Notes under the pieces: generated by a model
Seen by the model: the letters and a program-made list of their open reading frames with translations, nothing else
What the model was told of the DNA's origin: nothing
The model's database searches: none
Translations under genes and position numbers: made by a program
From: Acanthopleura granulata
Lineage: Eukaryota; Mollusca; Polyplacophora; Chitonida; Chitonidae
DNA length: 64,000 nt
Direction: 5' to 3'
NCBI GenBank assembly: GCA_016165875.1
Contig: JABBOT010000015.1
Span: 1,519,921-1,583,920 of the forward strand
Shown here: piece after piece, positions 32,440-44,726 of the stretch
Layout: the number at the start of each line of letters is the position of its first letter
How positions within the stretch are numbered: position 1 is the first letter of the stretch

Positions 32440-32509
32440 CTAGAAGAAGAATAACTAGCTCATCAATGTATCAGTAAAGGAAAGTATAACTTGAAATGAT
32501 TGGCTAAAG

Positions 32510-32772
32510 GCACGAGATGTACAGCTTAGGCCGATTTGCTCAGGGAACGAGGTGTACAGCACTAAGTTTGTAAGTACATACACGACAGGAGAACATGCAT
32601 GACAATGCTTTCGGCGTACACATTGTTTTGTGTTTTATTTCCATTAAATCAACATGTACAGCTTAGACCAGTTTGCCCAAAGCACGCGGTGTACAGCTTA
32701 GACTGATTTGCTGAAAACACGAAGAGTACAGCTTGAGATAGCTTGGTTAAAGGCAGGATGTGTACAGCATCA
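32510..32772. repeat. Tandem repeats of about 36 bp in two blocks
   Basis: GTACAGCTTAGxCxGxTTTGCTxAxxxxACGAGG recurs at about 32519, 32555, 32656, 32691, 32727 and 32761. The two blocks are separated by about 80 bp of unrelated sequence. Confidence 0.7.
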
Positions 32773-32978
32773 ACTATCGTCGAATGTCGGTTTCGACGCT
32801 TTGGTGGCATTTTTGGCAGCTTTGGTATTGGCGAGAGGTTTACAGCTGTCATCCATCACAGCAACGGCAACAATACGATAGTCGAAATGAAATTGAAATT
32901 CATGGAATAGTTGAAAGAAACTAGGCGTATTTTTTTTGGAAAACTTCAGCTGTGACCTTAGTGAATGTTTGTTCCATG

Positions 32979-33292
32979 GATATTTGTGACACAGTAAACA
33001 GCTTGGACAGTTTGATGGGTCTTTGTGACACAGTAAACAGCTTGGACAGTTTGATGGGTCTTTGTGACACTGTACACAACTTGCACAGTTTGATGGATCT
33101 TTGTGACACTGTACACAACTTGCACAGTTTGATGGGTCTTTGTGACACTGTACACAACTTGCACAGTTTGATGGATCTTTGTGACACTGTACACAACTTG
33201 CACAGTTTGATGGATCTTTATGACACTGTACACAACTTGCACAGTTTGATGGATCTTTATGACACTGCACACAACTTGCACAGTTTGATCAT
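32979..33292. repeat. Minisatellite, 39-bp unit, about 8 copies
   Basis: TTTGATGGATCTTTGTGACAC followed by TGTACACAACTTGCACAG recurs every 39 bp (13 codons), so long open frames appear on both strands (CDTVHNLHSLMDL on plus; Cys/Lys- and Thr/Gln-rich frames on minus). They are repeat by-products. Confidence 0.92.
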
Positions 33293-33916
33293 TTTCTAAT
33301 GACGGTGTGTTCATGTAGAAGCGCATTACGAAAGGGACCCAAAGCGACAACCATATCCTTGGTACAGATTGCTTCAGGTGTAAAGCTTGGAACTTCTCTA
33401 TGGCGAAAAGAGGAACAACTGGAAACCCTTTGCTAACAAAGAGAAGAATTTTTACAACTTTCGCACAGAATGATTAATAATACAATATGTCAATCCCTAA
33501 AGTCCTTCACATAAGTCTAATTCCCGAAGACCGGGGTGAATTGCGGAGCTTGGACCGCTTTTATTCATACGACATTTGAACAACGGGGACGCTTTTGCTG
33601 TTAAAAGGCGGAAAATGTACAATCAAAACCTTGTGATTTCAACGGATGGACTAAATAAACAAAAGGCAATCGTACCATTCACATTAATTACACAACTAAT
33701 ATCTTTCAAATCTAGCTCTATCCTCTGATATCCATAAAATTGTCAAAATGAAAAAATTTGAAAATTAATTACTTGTTAGGTTCATATTGGATTAGTGGAA
33801 ATAAAACACAAAACATTGTCTGTACTGAAAACATTCACACGTATGGTCTCAGGTGGTGTATGTAACAAACACAGTAACAGAAAGGGTAATATGGTATTAA
33901 CAACTCAGTCTCATAC

Positions 33917-33963
33917 TTCCGCTGCTCGTTTTCTTTTATAGCCGGTAGTGTCATCAACTATGC
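33917..33963 (-). CDS. 47-nt exon copy, minus array (exon 6)
   Basis: It lies between TAACCCAG| and GCGGAA|GTATGA on the minus strand. After two bases it reads IVDDTTGYKRKRAAE, a clear family member. The length is not a multiple of three because the acceptor AG uses the first G of the expected first codon. Its flanks resemble those of exon 5 (34627), so the two arose by local duplication. Confidence 0.5.
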
Positions 33964-34626
33964 CTGGGTTATCCCCTCGGTGGTATAGTCCCTGTGTTAT
34001 TGATACAAAACAGAACCTTTACAATCAATACAGCAACCTTGTGACAACATGTCGTGTATTTACTAATGATTAAGCTCAAAGATAAAGAATAGATATCTAG
34101 TTCCTTATCCTGTCGGTTGTGTAATCCCTATACCGCCAACACAGAAGGTTTTGAATTTATAATCTGAGTGGAATGTTAAGGACAGATATGTTATGGGATG
34201 GATTAACAGCAGGTATATTGGGACGGAATATACAGCTGATGATGACTTGATGAAAGCTGCAAATTCACGACTAGGGATTGACTTCGTTGTTACAGATGGA
34301 AGATGTACATTTAGAAAGTGCTTGTTATTAAAAGCAGGGAGAAAAGTTTAAAAGTTTCGCCCTAGATAAACAAGAGACTTAAAAATACTCATTGTACAAT
34401 AGATATTAGGTGGAATCCCTATCTCCCTCCCACATGTCTCTGTGTATTATGTTTCCCAAATTACTCAAATGAATAATCAAGAAATGTTTAACCTGGACTG
34501 CGTTTATTGGGGCGGCAACTACAGGGCTGGGGGGGGGGGGGGTTGCTGAAGCCGGGGAGAGGTAGAGGCATTGCTAACGTTGACGTAAGTGAACTGATCA
34601 TGTGCATTGAAAATTCAGTCTTTTAC

Positions 34627-34676
34627 CGTTGCTTCTCGTCTTCTTTTAAAACCGATTATATCATCAGCAACAAGGC
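34627..34676 (-). CDS. 50-nt exon copy, minus array (exon 5)
   Basis: It lies between AAAGTAG| and GCAACG|GTAAAA on the minus strand. After two bases it reads LVADDIIGFKRRREAT, matching the family core (DDII) and basic end (KRRREA). As in exon 6, the acceptor falls one base inside the expected frame, so inclusion would shift frame relative to phase 0 neighbours. Confidence 0.5.
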
Positions 34677-35615
34677 CTACTTTATCGTCGGTATAGCGTT
34701 CTAATCACTATGTCAACGACACAAAAGAAAACGTTTTGAGTTTACAAACAATGCAGAATGTTCAAGAGCAATATGATATTCACTAACTTCAGATTTAGCG
34801 AGAATATGGGTAAGGCCTCAAGAAAACAAATGAAACATATAAAAGACTATATTGCTAAGACTGAAACGAGACCAGCGACGGCAGTGTGATAGTTGTCTAG
34901 TGCAAACAAAAGTCTTGAACTAGTTAAAATTATCTTGACAGATCATTTGAGAAATTCTGCTGTCGTCTTAATAATAATAAGTTCGACGGAGTTTTGACAA
35001 GTTATGTGAAGACACAGATTCCACAAGGGTTGGTCGAGTCATCTAGGGTCGATCGGTCACACTAACAACGGGTTCTAATGAAATATTCGGGAGAACACTT
35101 TGGAAAGTGAAATCTGTATTTAAATGTAGAAACGGTATATAACTGTTACATTTAGTAATAACACAGTCCTCACATTGTCATAGATTTAATACTGAATTGT
35201 GAGGTAAATGGGATGTTAAATAAAGGCTTTTCACTCACGAATATTTAACAAATTTGAAAAGAAAGAACATGAATCCCTTTTTTAAAAAATACTAGACTTG
35301 CACGAAGAATATGGAATGAAATGTGAAATGATATCACCCGGCTCCAGCGGGTCATTCAGGCAGGTTGCCAGACGAATTACTTATTTACATCATATGTTCA
35401 TCCATTTTTCTCCCACTACCAATTGAATCTCCATCATACAGGCGGACCAGTGCCGGAAAAGGATCCGTTGTACATTTTTAATTGAATGGAAAAATTAAAA
35501 CTACCTTTAATTATCTTATGCTCCAGTAGGACACTCTTTTGGATCTATATATGTCTTCAACACATTGATGTGTCTGTTTTATGCGCTGTTTTCAAATCAT
35601 ACTTGATTTACTTAC

Positions 35616-35666
35616 CTCGGCTTCTCTCTTCTTCTTATAAATCACATCCTCAATAGTCCATGAATT
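35616..35666 (-). CDS. 51-nt cassette exon, minus array (exon 4)
   Basis: It is bounded by TTCCCCTCAG| and GCCGAG|GTAAGT on the minus strand, phase 0 at both ends. It encodes NSWTIEDVIYKKKREAE, a textbook member of the family: hydrophobic start, I-E-D-V-I core, KKKR block and E-A-E end. Splice signals are strong. Confidence 0.65.
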
Positions 35667-35751
35667 CTGAGGGGAAAACTGGCAAAAAATTATACCACCT
35701 GTAATAATTTGATATATTACTATACAAGGCTGATAAATAGCAGTAATACCT

Positions 35752-35858
35752 AGGTCGTGGATTTCTCCCCGCGCTGTGCCCGGTTTCCTTCTGCCATTAT
35801 GCAGTTCTCCTCCCCAAATAAGTGAAGTATTCTCAAGTACATCCAAAAGCACCTTCCC
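35752..35858 (+). mobile_element. SINE 3' half, diverged
   Basis: GGTCGTGGATTTCTCCCCGC, GTGCCCGGTTTCCTTCTGCCATTATG and AAGTGAAGTATTCTCAAGTAC follow the main SINE body in plus orientation. Confidence 0.65.
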
Positions 35859-36644
35859 ACTTGAGCTGGACTTGAGCACATAAGTAAATTAATGAACGTA
35901 TAATTAAAAAAAGCACAGGTTTAACTCCATTGACACATCCCCCATCACTATATTTAATGGCATATTAGGCGATCATTCTTTTATCAATTACATGCAACGG
36001 TTTTTAACTTGCCACGTCAACAAATATGTATTACTTCATACATGTATGTAGCTCTTCCAATACACAATTACAAACCTCCAATTCTCGCAACCAGTGCATC
36101 ATACATGATGTACAAGTTTAAAACGAACGTTTCTCAATCTATTGCATCGCTTTTCGTGAACGTGTGAACGTTCCCATCTACGGAGGAGGGCGGTAAAGCG
36201 AGGAAAATGTACTGATCGTTGAGTTTGAGCATTCACCTTTTTTTCTTTTTAACCTCATAATCCTTTGTAAAATGTTCGTTTCATGGGTCACAAATGACTC
36301 CAAATGGTAACGAGAAATCATTTTCAGCGCGTGTTGAATCTAAGCTCAAGCTCGTTCGGGTTGTATTTGTGGGCTAATTTGTAACAAATAATCGGCTTTA
36401 AACCTATCATATGGTGTCATGATTTTCAGAAGTGCCATCACTTGATCACAACTGGCTCTGAGTGACAGCTTGTTGTTTCAGATTGTACCACAAAACCCAC
36501 AGATATAATCAGTAGGAGAGCCCTTCAGCAGGAAAACACCAACGATGCTATCTATGATGAGATGGGATCTAGAAAGCAGAATATTCCCAGATCAACGTGG
36601 TTTGTTTCCCTGAGAGGGATGGGTTTAGATCACATGTAACTTAC

Positions 36645-36680
36645 ATCAGCGTCTCGTTTCTTCTCGGAAACGATGACATC
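36645..36680 (-). CDS. 36-nt cassette exon, minus array (exon 3)
   Basis: It is bounded by CGTTTTCCAG| and GCTGAT|GTAAGT on the minus strand, phase 0 at both ends. It encodes DVIVSEKKRDAD, the family core without the N-terminal five residues. Confidence 0.6.
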
Positions 36681-36934
36681 CTGGAAAACGATGGGTTTAT
36701 GTAAAGTAGGAAAGTGTCTGATATTGGCAGTTTGTAATAAAAAATACATTTTCTTTGAGCAGTAAAGGTAACAGGACAACAGAATGACTGGAGTTACAAA
36801 TGGATGCTGAAAGACCCTCTAGTTGGCATTACGTACACCGCAGTCAATGACATACGAAAGGAACTTTCACTGGTTGGAATCATGGAGTACCTTTCATTGT
36901 TCCGACTGATGACTGTTTGGAATTATCAATCACA

Positions 36935-37150
36935 GTTTGATACTGCTTAGTTTGATCCTGTTACTGTTGAGTTATAGCTTGACACTATTCAGTTATAGCT
37001 TGACACTGTTCAGTTTCATCATGTTACTGTTCAGTAATACTTGGTACTGTTCAGTTACAGCTTGGCACTGATCAGTTTCATCTTGTTACGGTTTAGTTAC
37101 ACATTGGTACGGTTGTGTTACTGTTTGTAACGGTTCACTTATAGCCTTGT
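36935..37150. repeat. Irregular repeats of about 22 bp
   Basis: GTTACTGTTCAGTTxxAGCTTGxCACTGTTCAGTTTCATC-type phrases recur about nine times. Confidence 0.7.
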
Positions 37151-38600
37151 GCAGGCTGCTACAGAGTTTTAGGACGAATTGTCGTCGCATGTGATAGTCA
37201 TGAAACGAGTTGAGTAAATTTGGGGTTTGTTACAAGCTTTGGCGACATAGAAACACAGAATTAAATCAACGAGTTCATAACTAAATCAGGAAAACAACCA
37301 GAACAAAATCACATCACTTCGGGATAAATTTCCGTCACAGAACAAGCAGAGAGTTCATGCGTCGCATCATTACTTCAACACCGAACGCATACCTCCACAA
37401 CAGGAGAATAGGTCAGTAAAAAAATTACCGTTATCTAGGGAATATAATTTATATGCATAGTAAAAGTAAAGAATGTGTTATTGTATTAAATAGGGAATAT
37501 TTTAAATGACGAATAAGATGAATTATTTGCATCTCTGTATATTCCAGCATCGGGTACACGCGTCCCGGAAATGACGTTTCACCGTAGGCACGGTTCGTGG
37601 TTGATTGAAACGATGTGTTTGAAACTGATCGCCCGAAAAAAGAGAATATTTTGTGAACTTTGCCGTGAAAACATATGTCATATAATTGTTTCAGTGCCTG
37701 GATGATGCTGTTTCCAAGTTGGATATTTCTTGTGATAGTTTTGTAACAGTTAGCGTAAGTATTTTACCGAGAGGCTGCAGTGGTAATCGGTGCAGATTGG
37801 ACCTGAAGTTAAGGGGCCAGAAAGCTTCGGTTTCATATTTATGTCAAAGTTTACAGAGAATTTGGTTTCTTTTTTGGCCTGAAAATTGCATATTTTTTTG
37901 GCTCGGAAGAACAATGCTATAATTCAAGTCACGGGCGAGATAGGAGACGTTTACAAACCCTTTTGTCTGTGGTTAGTGGGACGTTTGTGTCATTAGATAC
38001 CACCCGACGAACTGGCCGTTCCTGAACCTGTAAGGGCCCCTTGTTTTTACCGTGCAACTGACCAACCAAAAGAAGCTGTTTGAACGGCAAATGTCCTGTG
38101 CACCCAACCCCCCCCCCTCATTTCCCAACGAACTTAAACCGGAATATTGTTTATCTTTTTGGAAGCGAAGCCTGTCGAGTGGTAAATCAACGTGACAGAT
38201 GCTTTCATAACTTTGAAGGGTGTAATATATCACTGACGCCTTTCCCTTAAAATACATTTATAATTGTTGTCCTCCCTCGGTTATCAGTTTCAATAACACT
38301 GTAGAGTAGAATATATGATAGGGTTTGTGTGTTTAAGATGCCAGCACATGGCATTTTCGGTAGAAATAAAATCCTCCTCCACCATCTCCTCCTAAAATCC
38401 GCTGGCCCATATTTCCCTTACTATAGTGCAATTTTCGAGAGGGGTACCAATGTTTCGGCTACCTCTTTTGGTTTCCCTCTTCACTCAAACACACAATTGG
38501 TGTCTAGATGCTATAGCACATTTCTCATGGGCACTACTAGCGTCTTGGCTACACGGGTACCTTGTATTGGTTTTCATGACAACCCAAACATGCAATTAGA
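37151..38600. other. Intron-like non-coding stretch
   Basis: No exon recognised. Open frames at 37686 and 37973 (minus) lack splice or homology support. A C-run lies at 38109-38117. Confidence 0.45.
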
Positions 38601-38662
38601 AATTTGGTACCTCGAGGTATACAGAGCTACCAAAGCAACGCCAACGAGCTACAGCTACCAAT

Positions 38663-40116
38663 ATGGCTCACCAAGCCACATTCCAAAGCATGTGCGTGTG
38701 GTTGGAGAAAACCGTCGCCATCCACCAGCTGCTCGAAGGCACACACGAGAGAAACATCTTGGCGGACATTTCCCAGGTTGATTACTTGTCCGGGCATCTG
38801 GGTCCACTTGGGCCCATCTGCGCCCTGTCGAAGAGCTTCGTCGACGACGTGTACGTGTTCAGTTACCTGCTATGCCGTCGCCTTTCCTGTAAGACCGGAG
38901 AAGGCAGCGTTGCCAAGAATATTGCCGCGCAAATTTCTACGGCCGTCCTCGACACCATAGAAAGTCCCCGACGGCACCAGAGGCGGCCACATACAGATCA
39001 ACATTGTCCACATCCTTGAACCCCGACAGAATACTGTGGGTAGGGCCATCCCCATTTAAACGGAATGATTTCGGATGATATTGGAATGTGGTGGAAAAGC
39101 AATGGCATCCAGGCCAGACCTTTCATAAGTCCAGATGCATGATATTGGAGATCTTCGAGACAAAATGTCCTCAGCCAAGACAAAAAAGTCTCCCCAGGAT
39201 TGGATCCACACGGCTATACAATACAAGGAATTCTACACCCGTTTTGGATTCTGCTTCAAAAGAGGTGTGGCAGCCTCCAGAATTGCAGAGAGCGCCTGTT
39301 CCAGAAGAACATGCCCTACACACTTTTTCAAAGCTGGCGGGGTGGGGTGGGTGGGGGGGAGAGACAATGCATCGAGATTTTGAAGCAGTTCCGAATAATT
39401 TGCAGGACATGCATCATAGCAAGGCGCTGATTTCCCGTCAAGATTTCTACAACCGCATTAAGCATCTCGTGACCCGCGTGGAGTATTAGGCAAAGATGCT
39501 GGTGCAGATATTGGCATTTTTGTCCCATGTCGACGGCACTTCTAGTTTTGGTGAGATCGACGACCTCCTCGAATATTTAGAGGAGTTTCAACGTAGTTTC
39601 ACCGCTGCAGATTCGCAAAATCATCAGCAGACAACGGCAAAGAGGAATATACGGCCGGGCGAACAACTACTGGAGGAAATACAGCACAAGCCAAAGGAAA
39701 CCCAGGGTGGGCCCACAGAAGGCTGGGCAGATGGTCGAGTCAGTCCAAAAATGGACATATGTTTCTCTTCGTGTAGTGATAGCCTGGGGGACAGCGCAAG
39801 CAACCCGGAACCAGCGTTCGGCCCATTGCTTCCCTACAGTTCCCTACAGAATCTGCAGCGACAGATGCACAATGACGTCGATGAGAAGAACGCACTTGTT
39901 CGGAGAGAACGGGACTACCCATCGCAGTACACGGGAGTCCGGGAGACCCCTGGTACATGGAGTGGAGGACAATCAAAAAAACATAGCTGGGTACGAAAAA
40001 TCCACTATAGCATCAAGACACCAGTTGTACGTTTAGGCAAACAAGAAATCAAAAAATGTAGCCGATGCATTGGTAGCTCAGACGAAAAATGTGCTAGAGT
40101 AAAGGCCAGAAATTGA
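38663..40116 (+). pseudogene. GC-richer block with broken long open frames, product unknown
   Basis: A start ACCAATATGG at 38663 opens a frame of 118 codons (MAHQATFQSMCVWLEKTVAI; later SFVDDVYVFSYLLCRRL). From about 38964 a second frame carries VPDGTRGGHIQINIVHILEP to a stop at about 39057. A third frame runs from about 39079 to 40116 with a single TAG at 39487-39489 (…NRIKHLVTRVEY, stop, …FLSHVDGTSSFGEIDDLLEY). The block is visibly GC-richer than its surroundings and lacks introns. The simplest reading is one ancestral gene of about 1.4 kb with a few frameshifts and stops, such as a retrocopy or the gene of an inserted element. I do not recognise the protein. Confidence 0.45.
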
Positions 40117-40119
40117 AAG

Positions 40120-41740
40120 CGAATGGCCTTCGTCATCCTAGGGCGTGTCTGCGTAGATTTCTTTTCGGACATTCGAAAAAGCCTTGTCAATTTCTGCCTC
40201 AAACTCCTGTGGTTGCCTTCCTCGGTATGACATGGTTGAAATGAGGATAGGAAATAAGGCTTTATTTCAAACTGCCGAGCTCCTAGATATCTGAGAGAAA
40301 AGTGATCCCAAACTTGCACTATATACACTTCTCGTACTAAAAAGAAGTGCCGGTAGGTTTGCATAACCTAACGCGTAGGATTTTGATTTTCCCAGGCTCT
40401 CAGCGAATCAAATTTTTCCAAAAACGTTATGTCTCAAGGGTGATATGAAAATCTGCTATGGGCTGGCATGAATGAAAACTAGACCTACGTCAGTTGTGAG
40501 AAAACTTGAGAAAATGTCAAAAAGCAGAAATTTAGTGTCATATTAACGTTTTCACACACAGACAAACATTACAAGGGTATTCAGAGCTGAATATAAAGGT
40601 GTACGTAAAGTTGGGTGACGTCACCAGTGAACCACATTATGAATATGGCCCATAAAACCCACCCGAAATATTTGACTGCGTTTTCTTTGGTGAAAATGGT
40701 CTTTTCACTCAACATAGGTTCATTTTTGTGAGGTCTTCACTTCAAGGAGTGGAGTACGGCCCCGGAACAGCAGTACTGTGCTGTTTGGAATAATTTCAAG
40801 GATTTGTATCTTGTTGATGGGATGGTGAATGGCTACAAATGATGGTGAAATGATGGTGAACCTTTTCAGCTAAAGGTAGTCCGCAACAAGTCTCTGTAGT
40901 CTATTGTTCTTTCCTGCATTTACCACGACACTTTGTGAGCGAAATGATTACCTATTACTCGTGCAGTGCAAAAGAACAACACACAGGTCGTTTGGGACCA
41001 AAATCGCCACGTGCAGGATAGTCGCAAAGAGCCAATGTTTGAACCGCCTGTACCAGCGAGTAATCGCATTCTCGCGAGAACTCCCATAAACGAGATTGCG
41101 ATAGCTCTCCTACGCAGTTACGAACCCTAAACTGGCACATTGATATTCTCCACTAAAATGGGGCAGTATTTTTGAAAACTATCAATAAAAATCCAAATCT
41201 GAATCCGAATCCGAAAAACGAATATGATTTAACACAAAAAGTAGTGTCAACATGGCGGTGCCCAGTAGTTTGACAACGACAGGGTCTACTCAAACGAAAA
41301 AAAAATGGTTCGCATGTATCTTAGAGCTGATAGCAGGAGGTAGGCCTGACAACGGGGGTAAGATTAGTTTCTATTTTAGAATATGCCAATAGTGCTCAAG
41401 TGTGACTTGAATAGAGGTGAATCAACAGCAGATTTTTCACTCCAATAACGAAGACAAGCTCTACAGCTTATTATCAGGTTCAGGTGAGTCACTGAACTGT
41501 TACGCTTGGTTTATATGCACGCCAATTTTCCTATACCAGAAGGAGGGGAATAACAATTCTTAAAAGAAGCAAAAACATATGAAATTCTCGTTTCACTTCT
41601 CTTTCTTCATGCATTCATAAATTCATCGACTTTAAACTCATTGATTTATGAAGCATTGAGAATGTGTCAGTAATAGAACATGTTTCAAAATTCTACAGGT
41701 AAAATTTGATTCTGAACTTTTCCTTTGTCTCTCCAAGCGT
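40120..41740. other. Intron-like non-coding stretch
   Basis: No exon recognised. A short segment at 41155-41205 (AAAATGGGGCAGTATTTTTG, CAATAAAAATCCAAATC) resembles 55077-55125 and may be a remnant of a dispersed repeat. Confidence 0.45.
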
Positions 41741-41747
41741 TGCTTAC

Positions 41748-41776
41748 CTCGGCCTTTCGATTTGCGGCATAACATG
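41748..41776 (-). pseudogene. 29-nt fragment of a cassette exon, minus array (exon 2)
   Basis: On the minus strand, a GTAG| acceptor and a strong GCCGAG|GTAAGC donor bound 29 nt whose end reads CYAANRKAE, like the family ending (R-x-A-E). The length is not a multiple of three. It may be a decayed copy or a chance match to the donor side. Confidence 0.3.
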
Positions 41777-41779
41777 CTA

Positions 41780-43360
41780 CATTTAAACTAATGGCAAAGG
41801 GAGATGAACATATAATAACTTTATACGGAAATTTTATCTACAGTGTAGCATGTATACACAGTACTGTGTAGCATTCGTAAAAGTACACGATAATACAATC
41901 ATCACATGACATAAAACATTAAAAGTATAATATCTGATATGTTTTAATTATTGTTTTACCCCATATACATTGCACTTTCAGTTATTACTGTAGCAATCAG
42001 CTCAATAGGCGGCGGAAGCCGGGACACTCGAAATAAACTTTGCAATGTTAATGACAAACTTTCCCGCGTGTTCATATATTCATATGCTCATCCACATCGG
42101 TGGAGGGCGAGTGGTCAGGCGTTGTACAGCGCAAAGAGCCGCACGTGCGCCGTGGATCAGGGTTTGTAACCAAGACACCGTGAACAGTAAAAAAGAGCGG
42201 GGAAATGTACAAATTCTTCTGCACAGGAATAATTTGAAACCAGACATCGTGTGTCCTAGGAATTTAAAGGCGGTGTTATATTAGGATAGTTCTGTTCTAT
42301 CATTATTAAAATTCCCTGGCATTGATTCATAGCATGATGTCATTACAAAATGATAACGCTGCAGGTGTTTGCCATGCTGCATACCGTAATATAAAATGGT
42401 GTATTTGGTATACAATCACATACTGGCACTATAAATCAACATGGAAGGTTTTTCTCAAGATGGGACCATAGCATTTATTTAAATGGTATTCAAGAACGTA
42501 GACCCAACTCCGTAATATTTCGCAAATAGATAAGTTTCTTGGGCACCAGAAATGCCTCAATCTACAAAGCTCTTCAAAACCTGCTTTTAGGAAAAGTAAT
42601 ATTGTGAGATAGCAAAGAAAATCCGGCCTCAACTAGTTATGGTTTCCTCAGACCCTCCTATTGAACAACGAGGAGCCTAAATTTATACACCCTACGGAAA
42701 TGCCACCAAAAGGGAACTCCTCTACTCTGTCTCCATATATACTAGTCTTTACAGACATTTAATTAATTGACTTTCATTATTAACTGTCTTGGGTTTTATT
42801 AACCTGTTTGAAGACACCGACATTTGTATGCCTGCCGTCAACCAAATGGGCATTCCGTGTCATTAAAACCAATCACCGCTGCATTAACGCAATGGGGGTA
42901 ATTAACGTAACAAAGATCCAGGATATACTCAGGTAACTATTCTTGGGATGTCTTACCGGATGATCTTTTCTCTGGAATGTATGGATATATCTCCTATCGT
43001 GAAGGATTGCTCTCATAAACTTAAAAGATATTTAAATTTATTAGCTAGTGGAAATAAAGCAGATGAGGTTGACTGCATACATACAAATGAGTATGGGGAC
43101 GTATGAGAAGCTCGTTTTCCACAAAACTGACAATCTTACCTACAAGTCACGATGTAGTTTGGATATAAAATATTACTGATAATTCAATCGAAAGATTCAT
43201 ATCAGTGAACGTAGCCTTACACATAATAGGTCTAAAGGGTACTCAATAACTGAACCGCTAAACTCCATACAGGGACAGATGTTCGGAAAGAAGAACCGCT
43301 TCTTCCTGTTGTATGACCACATTTGTGGTACAACGGAGTAGCTAATAAAGCAGGTATATT
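41780..43360. other. Intron-like non-coding stretch
   Basis: No repeats or exons recognised between exon fragments of the minus array. Confidence 0.45.
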
Positions 43361-43363
43361 CAC

Positions 43364-43479
43364 CTGTCTTGGACTGGCCACCAGCTCCTTGAACTGAGGT
43401 AAAGATCGAGGCTGAACCACGACTGGCAGTATCCAGAGGACTCGGACGCTCAACATGGCTGCCGTGTATATCATCCTGA
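43364..43479 (-). CDS. 116-nt exon, paired with 51295 exon (minus gene)
   Basis: On the minus strand it lies between TTGTGTTTCAG| and AGACAG|GTGAAT. One frame reads DDIHGSHVERPSPLDTASRG followed by SASIFTSVQGAGGQSKT, a Ser/Gly-rich low-complexity segment. The plus-strand block at 51295-51400 is about 60-65% similar by eye, and both the acceptor and donor positions are conserved between them, which argues for an exon in this orientation. In the gene it would precede the cassette exons. Confidence 0.5.
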
Positions 43480-43596
43480 CTGAAACACAAAAAACAACGA
43501 ATGAAGTCACTACACAAAGCACAAACTAAAGAGTCATCGGAGAATAAACCACATTTCTGGTTTCCCAATGCATGTTTTATAATACTTTAAAAGTCT

Positions 43597-43700
43597 AGAT
43601 GGCCGAACGAGCAACATCGGATTATAGGCAGTATTGTTGCTGCTCAATAAAGCATAGAGAGTGAGATCGCGAGTTCGATTCCAGCATGTGCTGGTTGTGT
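43597..43700 (+). mobile_element. tRNA-like SINE head, possible
   Basis: ATGGCCGAACGAGC resembles an A box and GCGAGTTCGATTCCAGC fits a B box. The spacing is longer than in a normal tRNA and there is no closing acceptor stem, so a decayed SINE head is more likely than a tRNA gene. Confidence 0.35.
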
Positions 43701-43804
43701 TGCTGATTTATCTCCGAACGTTTCTCATGTACATTTATGTGCTAGTCGCTGATCATAGTGAATGTTAAATAAAACTTCTAACGGAAACTATACAAGACCT
43801 AATA

Positions 43805-43920
43805 TGAAAGACTACAGCATAGAGAGTACAAGGACAGTGTGATGGCTGACAAATGGTCACACGTAAGCGGTGAAATCCGGCCTCTTGTTAATTTAACTAA
43901 GTTATGGTTTTATATTTTAT
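43805..43920 (+). repeat. Dispersed repeat, copy 2 of 2
   Basis: Matches 10785-10910: GAAAGACTACAGCATAGAGAG, CAAATGGTCACACGTAAGCGGTGAAATCCGGCCT and AGTTATGGTTTTATATTTT. Confidence 0.65.
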
Positions 43921-44084
43921 TTCTCCTCAAGCCTGATATTATCATACCTTTAGCAGAGTTATGTAAAAATGGAGTCAGGTTAATCATTAGACGTCAATGG
44001 TCCAGAAAAACTCAAACGGCTGTGAGAAATATCAGAGTAGAGTAACTATCATTACCCTCTCTGAGGAAAATAACAATAAAGATA

Positions 44085-44245
44085 TAAAGTTTCAGTGCAA
44101 GAGAAACTGACCAAAACAGCCATAACGTTAATACGGATAATGCGGAAAATAATGAAACTTGAGCTGTATGTGTAACTTGACCAAAGCAGCGGTAACGTTA
44201 ATGCGGGTAAAACAGTGAGACGAAATGATGAAACTTGAGTTGTAT
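44085..44245. repeat. Imperfect tandem duplication of about 75 bp
   Basis: CTGACCAAAACAGCCATAACGTTAATACGGATAA...ATGATGAAACTTGAGCTGTAT-type sequence is repeated as CTTGACCAAAGCAGCGGTAACGTTAATGCGGGTAA...ATGAAACTTGAGTTGTAT. Confidence 0.75.
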
Positions 44246-44419
44246 CTGACACGTGAAGAAATGTGTCGAATTTCAGTCTGCTGTAATGTTAGCTTTTTTT
44301 GAAAAAAAATACAGGTAAAATGTTTTAAACCACTGGTTTACTTCGTGCATTGTGCCCAAACACTAATATATATATAAACACCTCAATATATTGAGGAGGT
44401 AAAAGCGTTGTGTCTGTTA

Positions 44420-44670
44420 ATAACCTGTGGACAGTCATAGTTTACACAGAAATAAAAAAAATACCTTTATCTGTTGTCGGAAGTTCGCTTCTACGAAGTA
44501 TCTTCAGGGATGTGGAGAATACCCATGAAGTTTCTACTTATAGCCTTTAAGTACTAGTAGTACATGTTTTTTATGTAAAAAAAATCCAACATTCTGTGTA
44601 AAAACACAAATCAGAAAGGCAGTTATTGGAGTGTGCTGAAAATTTAATTACTTTGTTTACCTACCAAGAC

Positions 44671-44726
<56 letters not shown>

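Noticed and set aside
32770..33350. Cys-rich and Gln-rich minus-strand frames of 91-166 codons
   Set aside because: They come from the 39-bp minisatellite, whose period keeps any frame open.
38329..38781. 150-codon open frame overlapping the start of the GC-rich block
   Set aside because: It begins in AT-rich sequence outside the block and overlaps the better-placed frame from 38663 in another frame.
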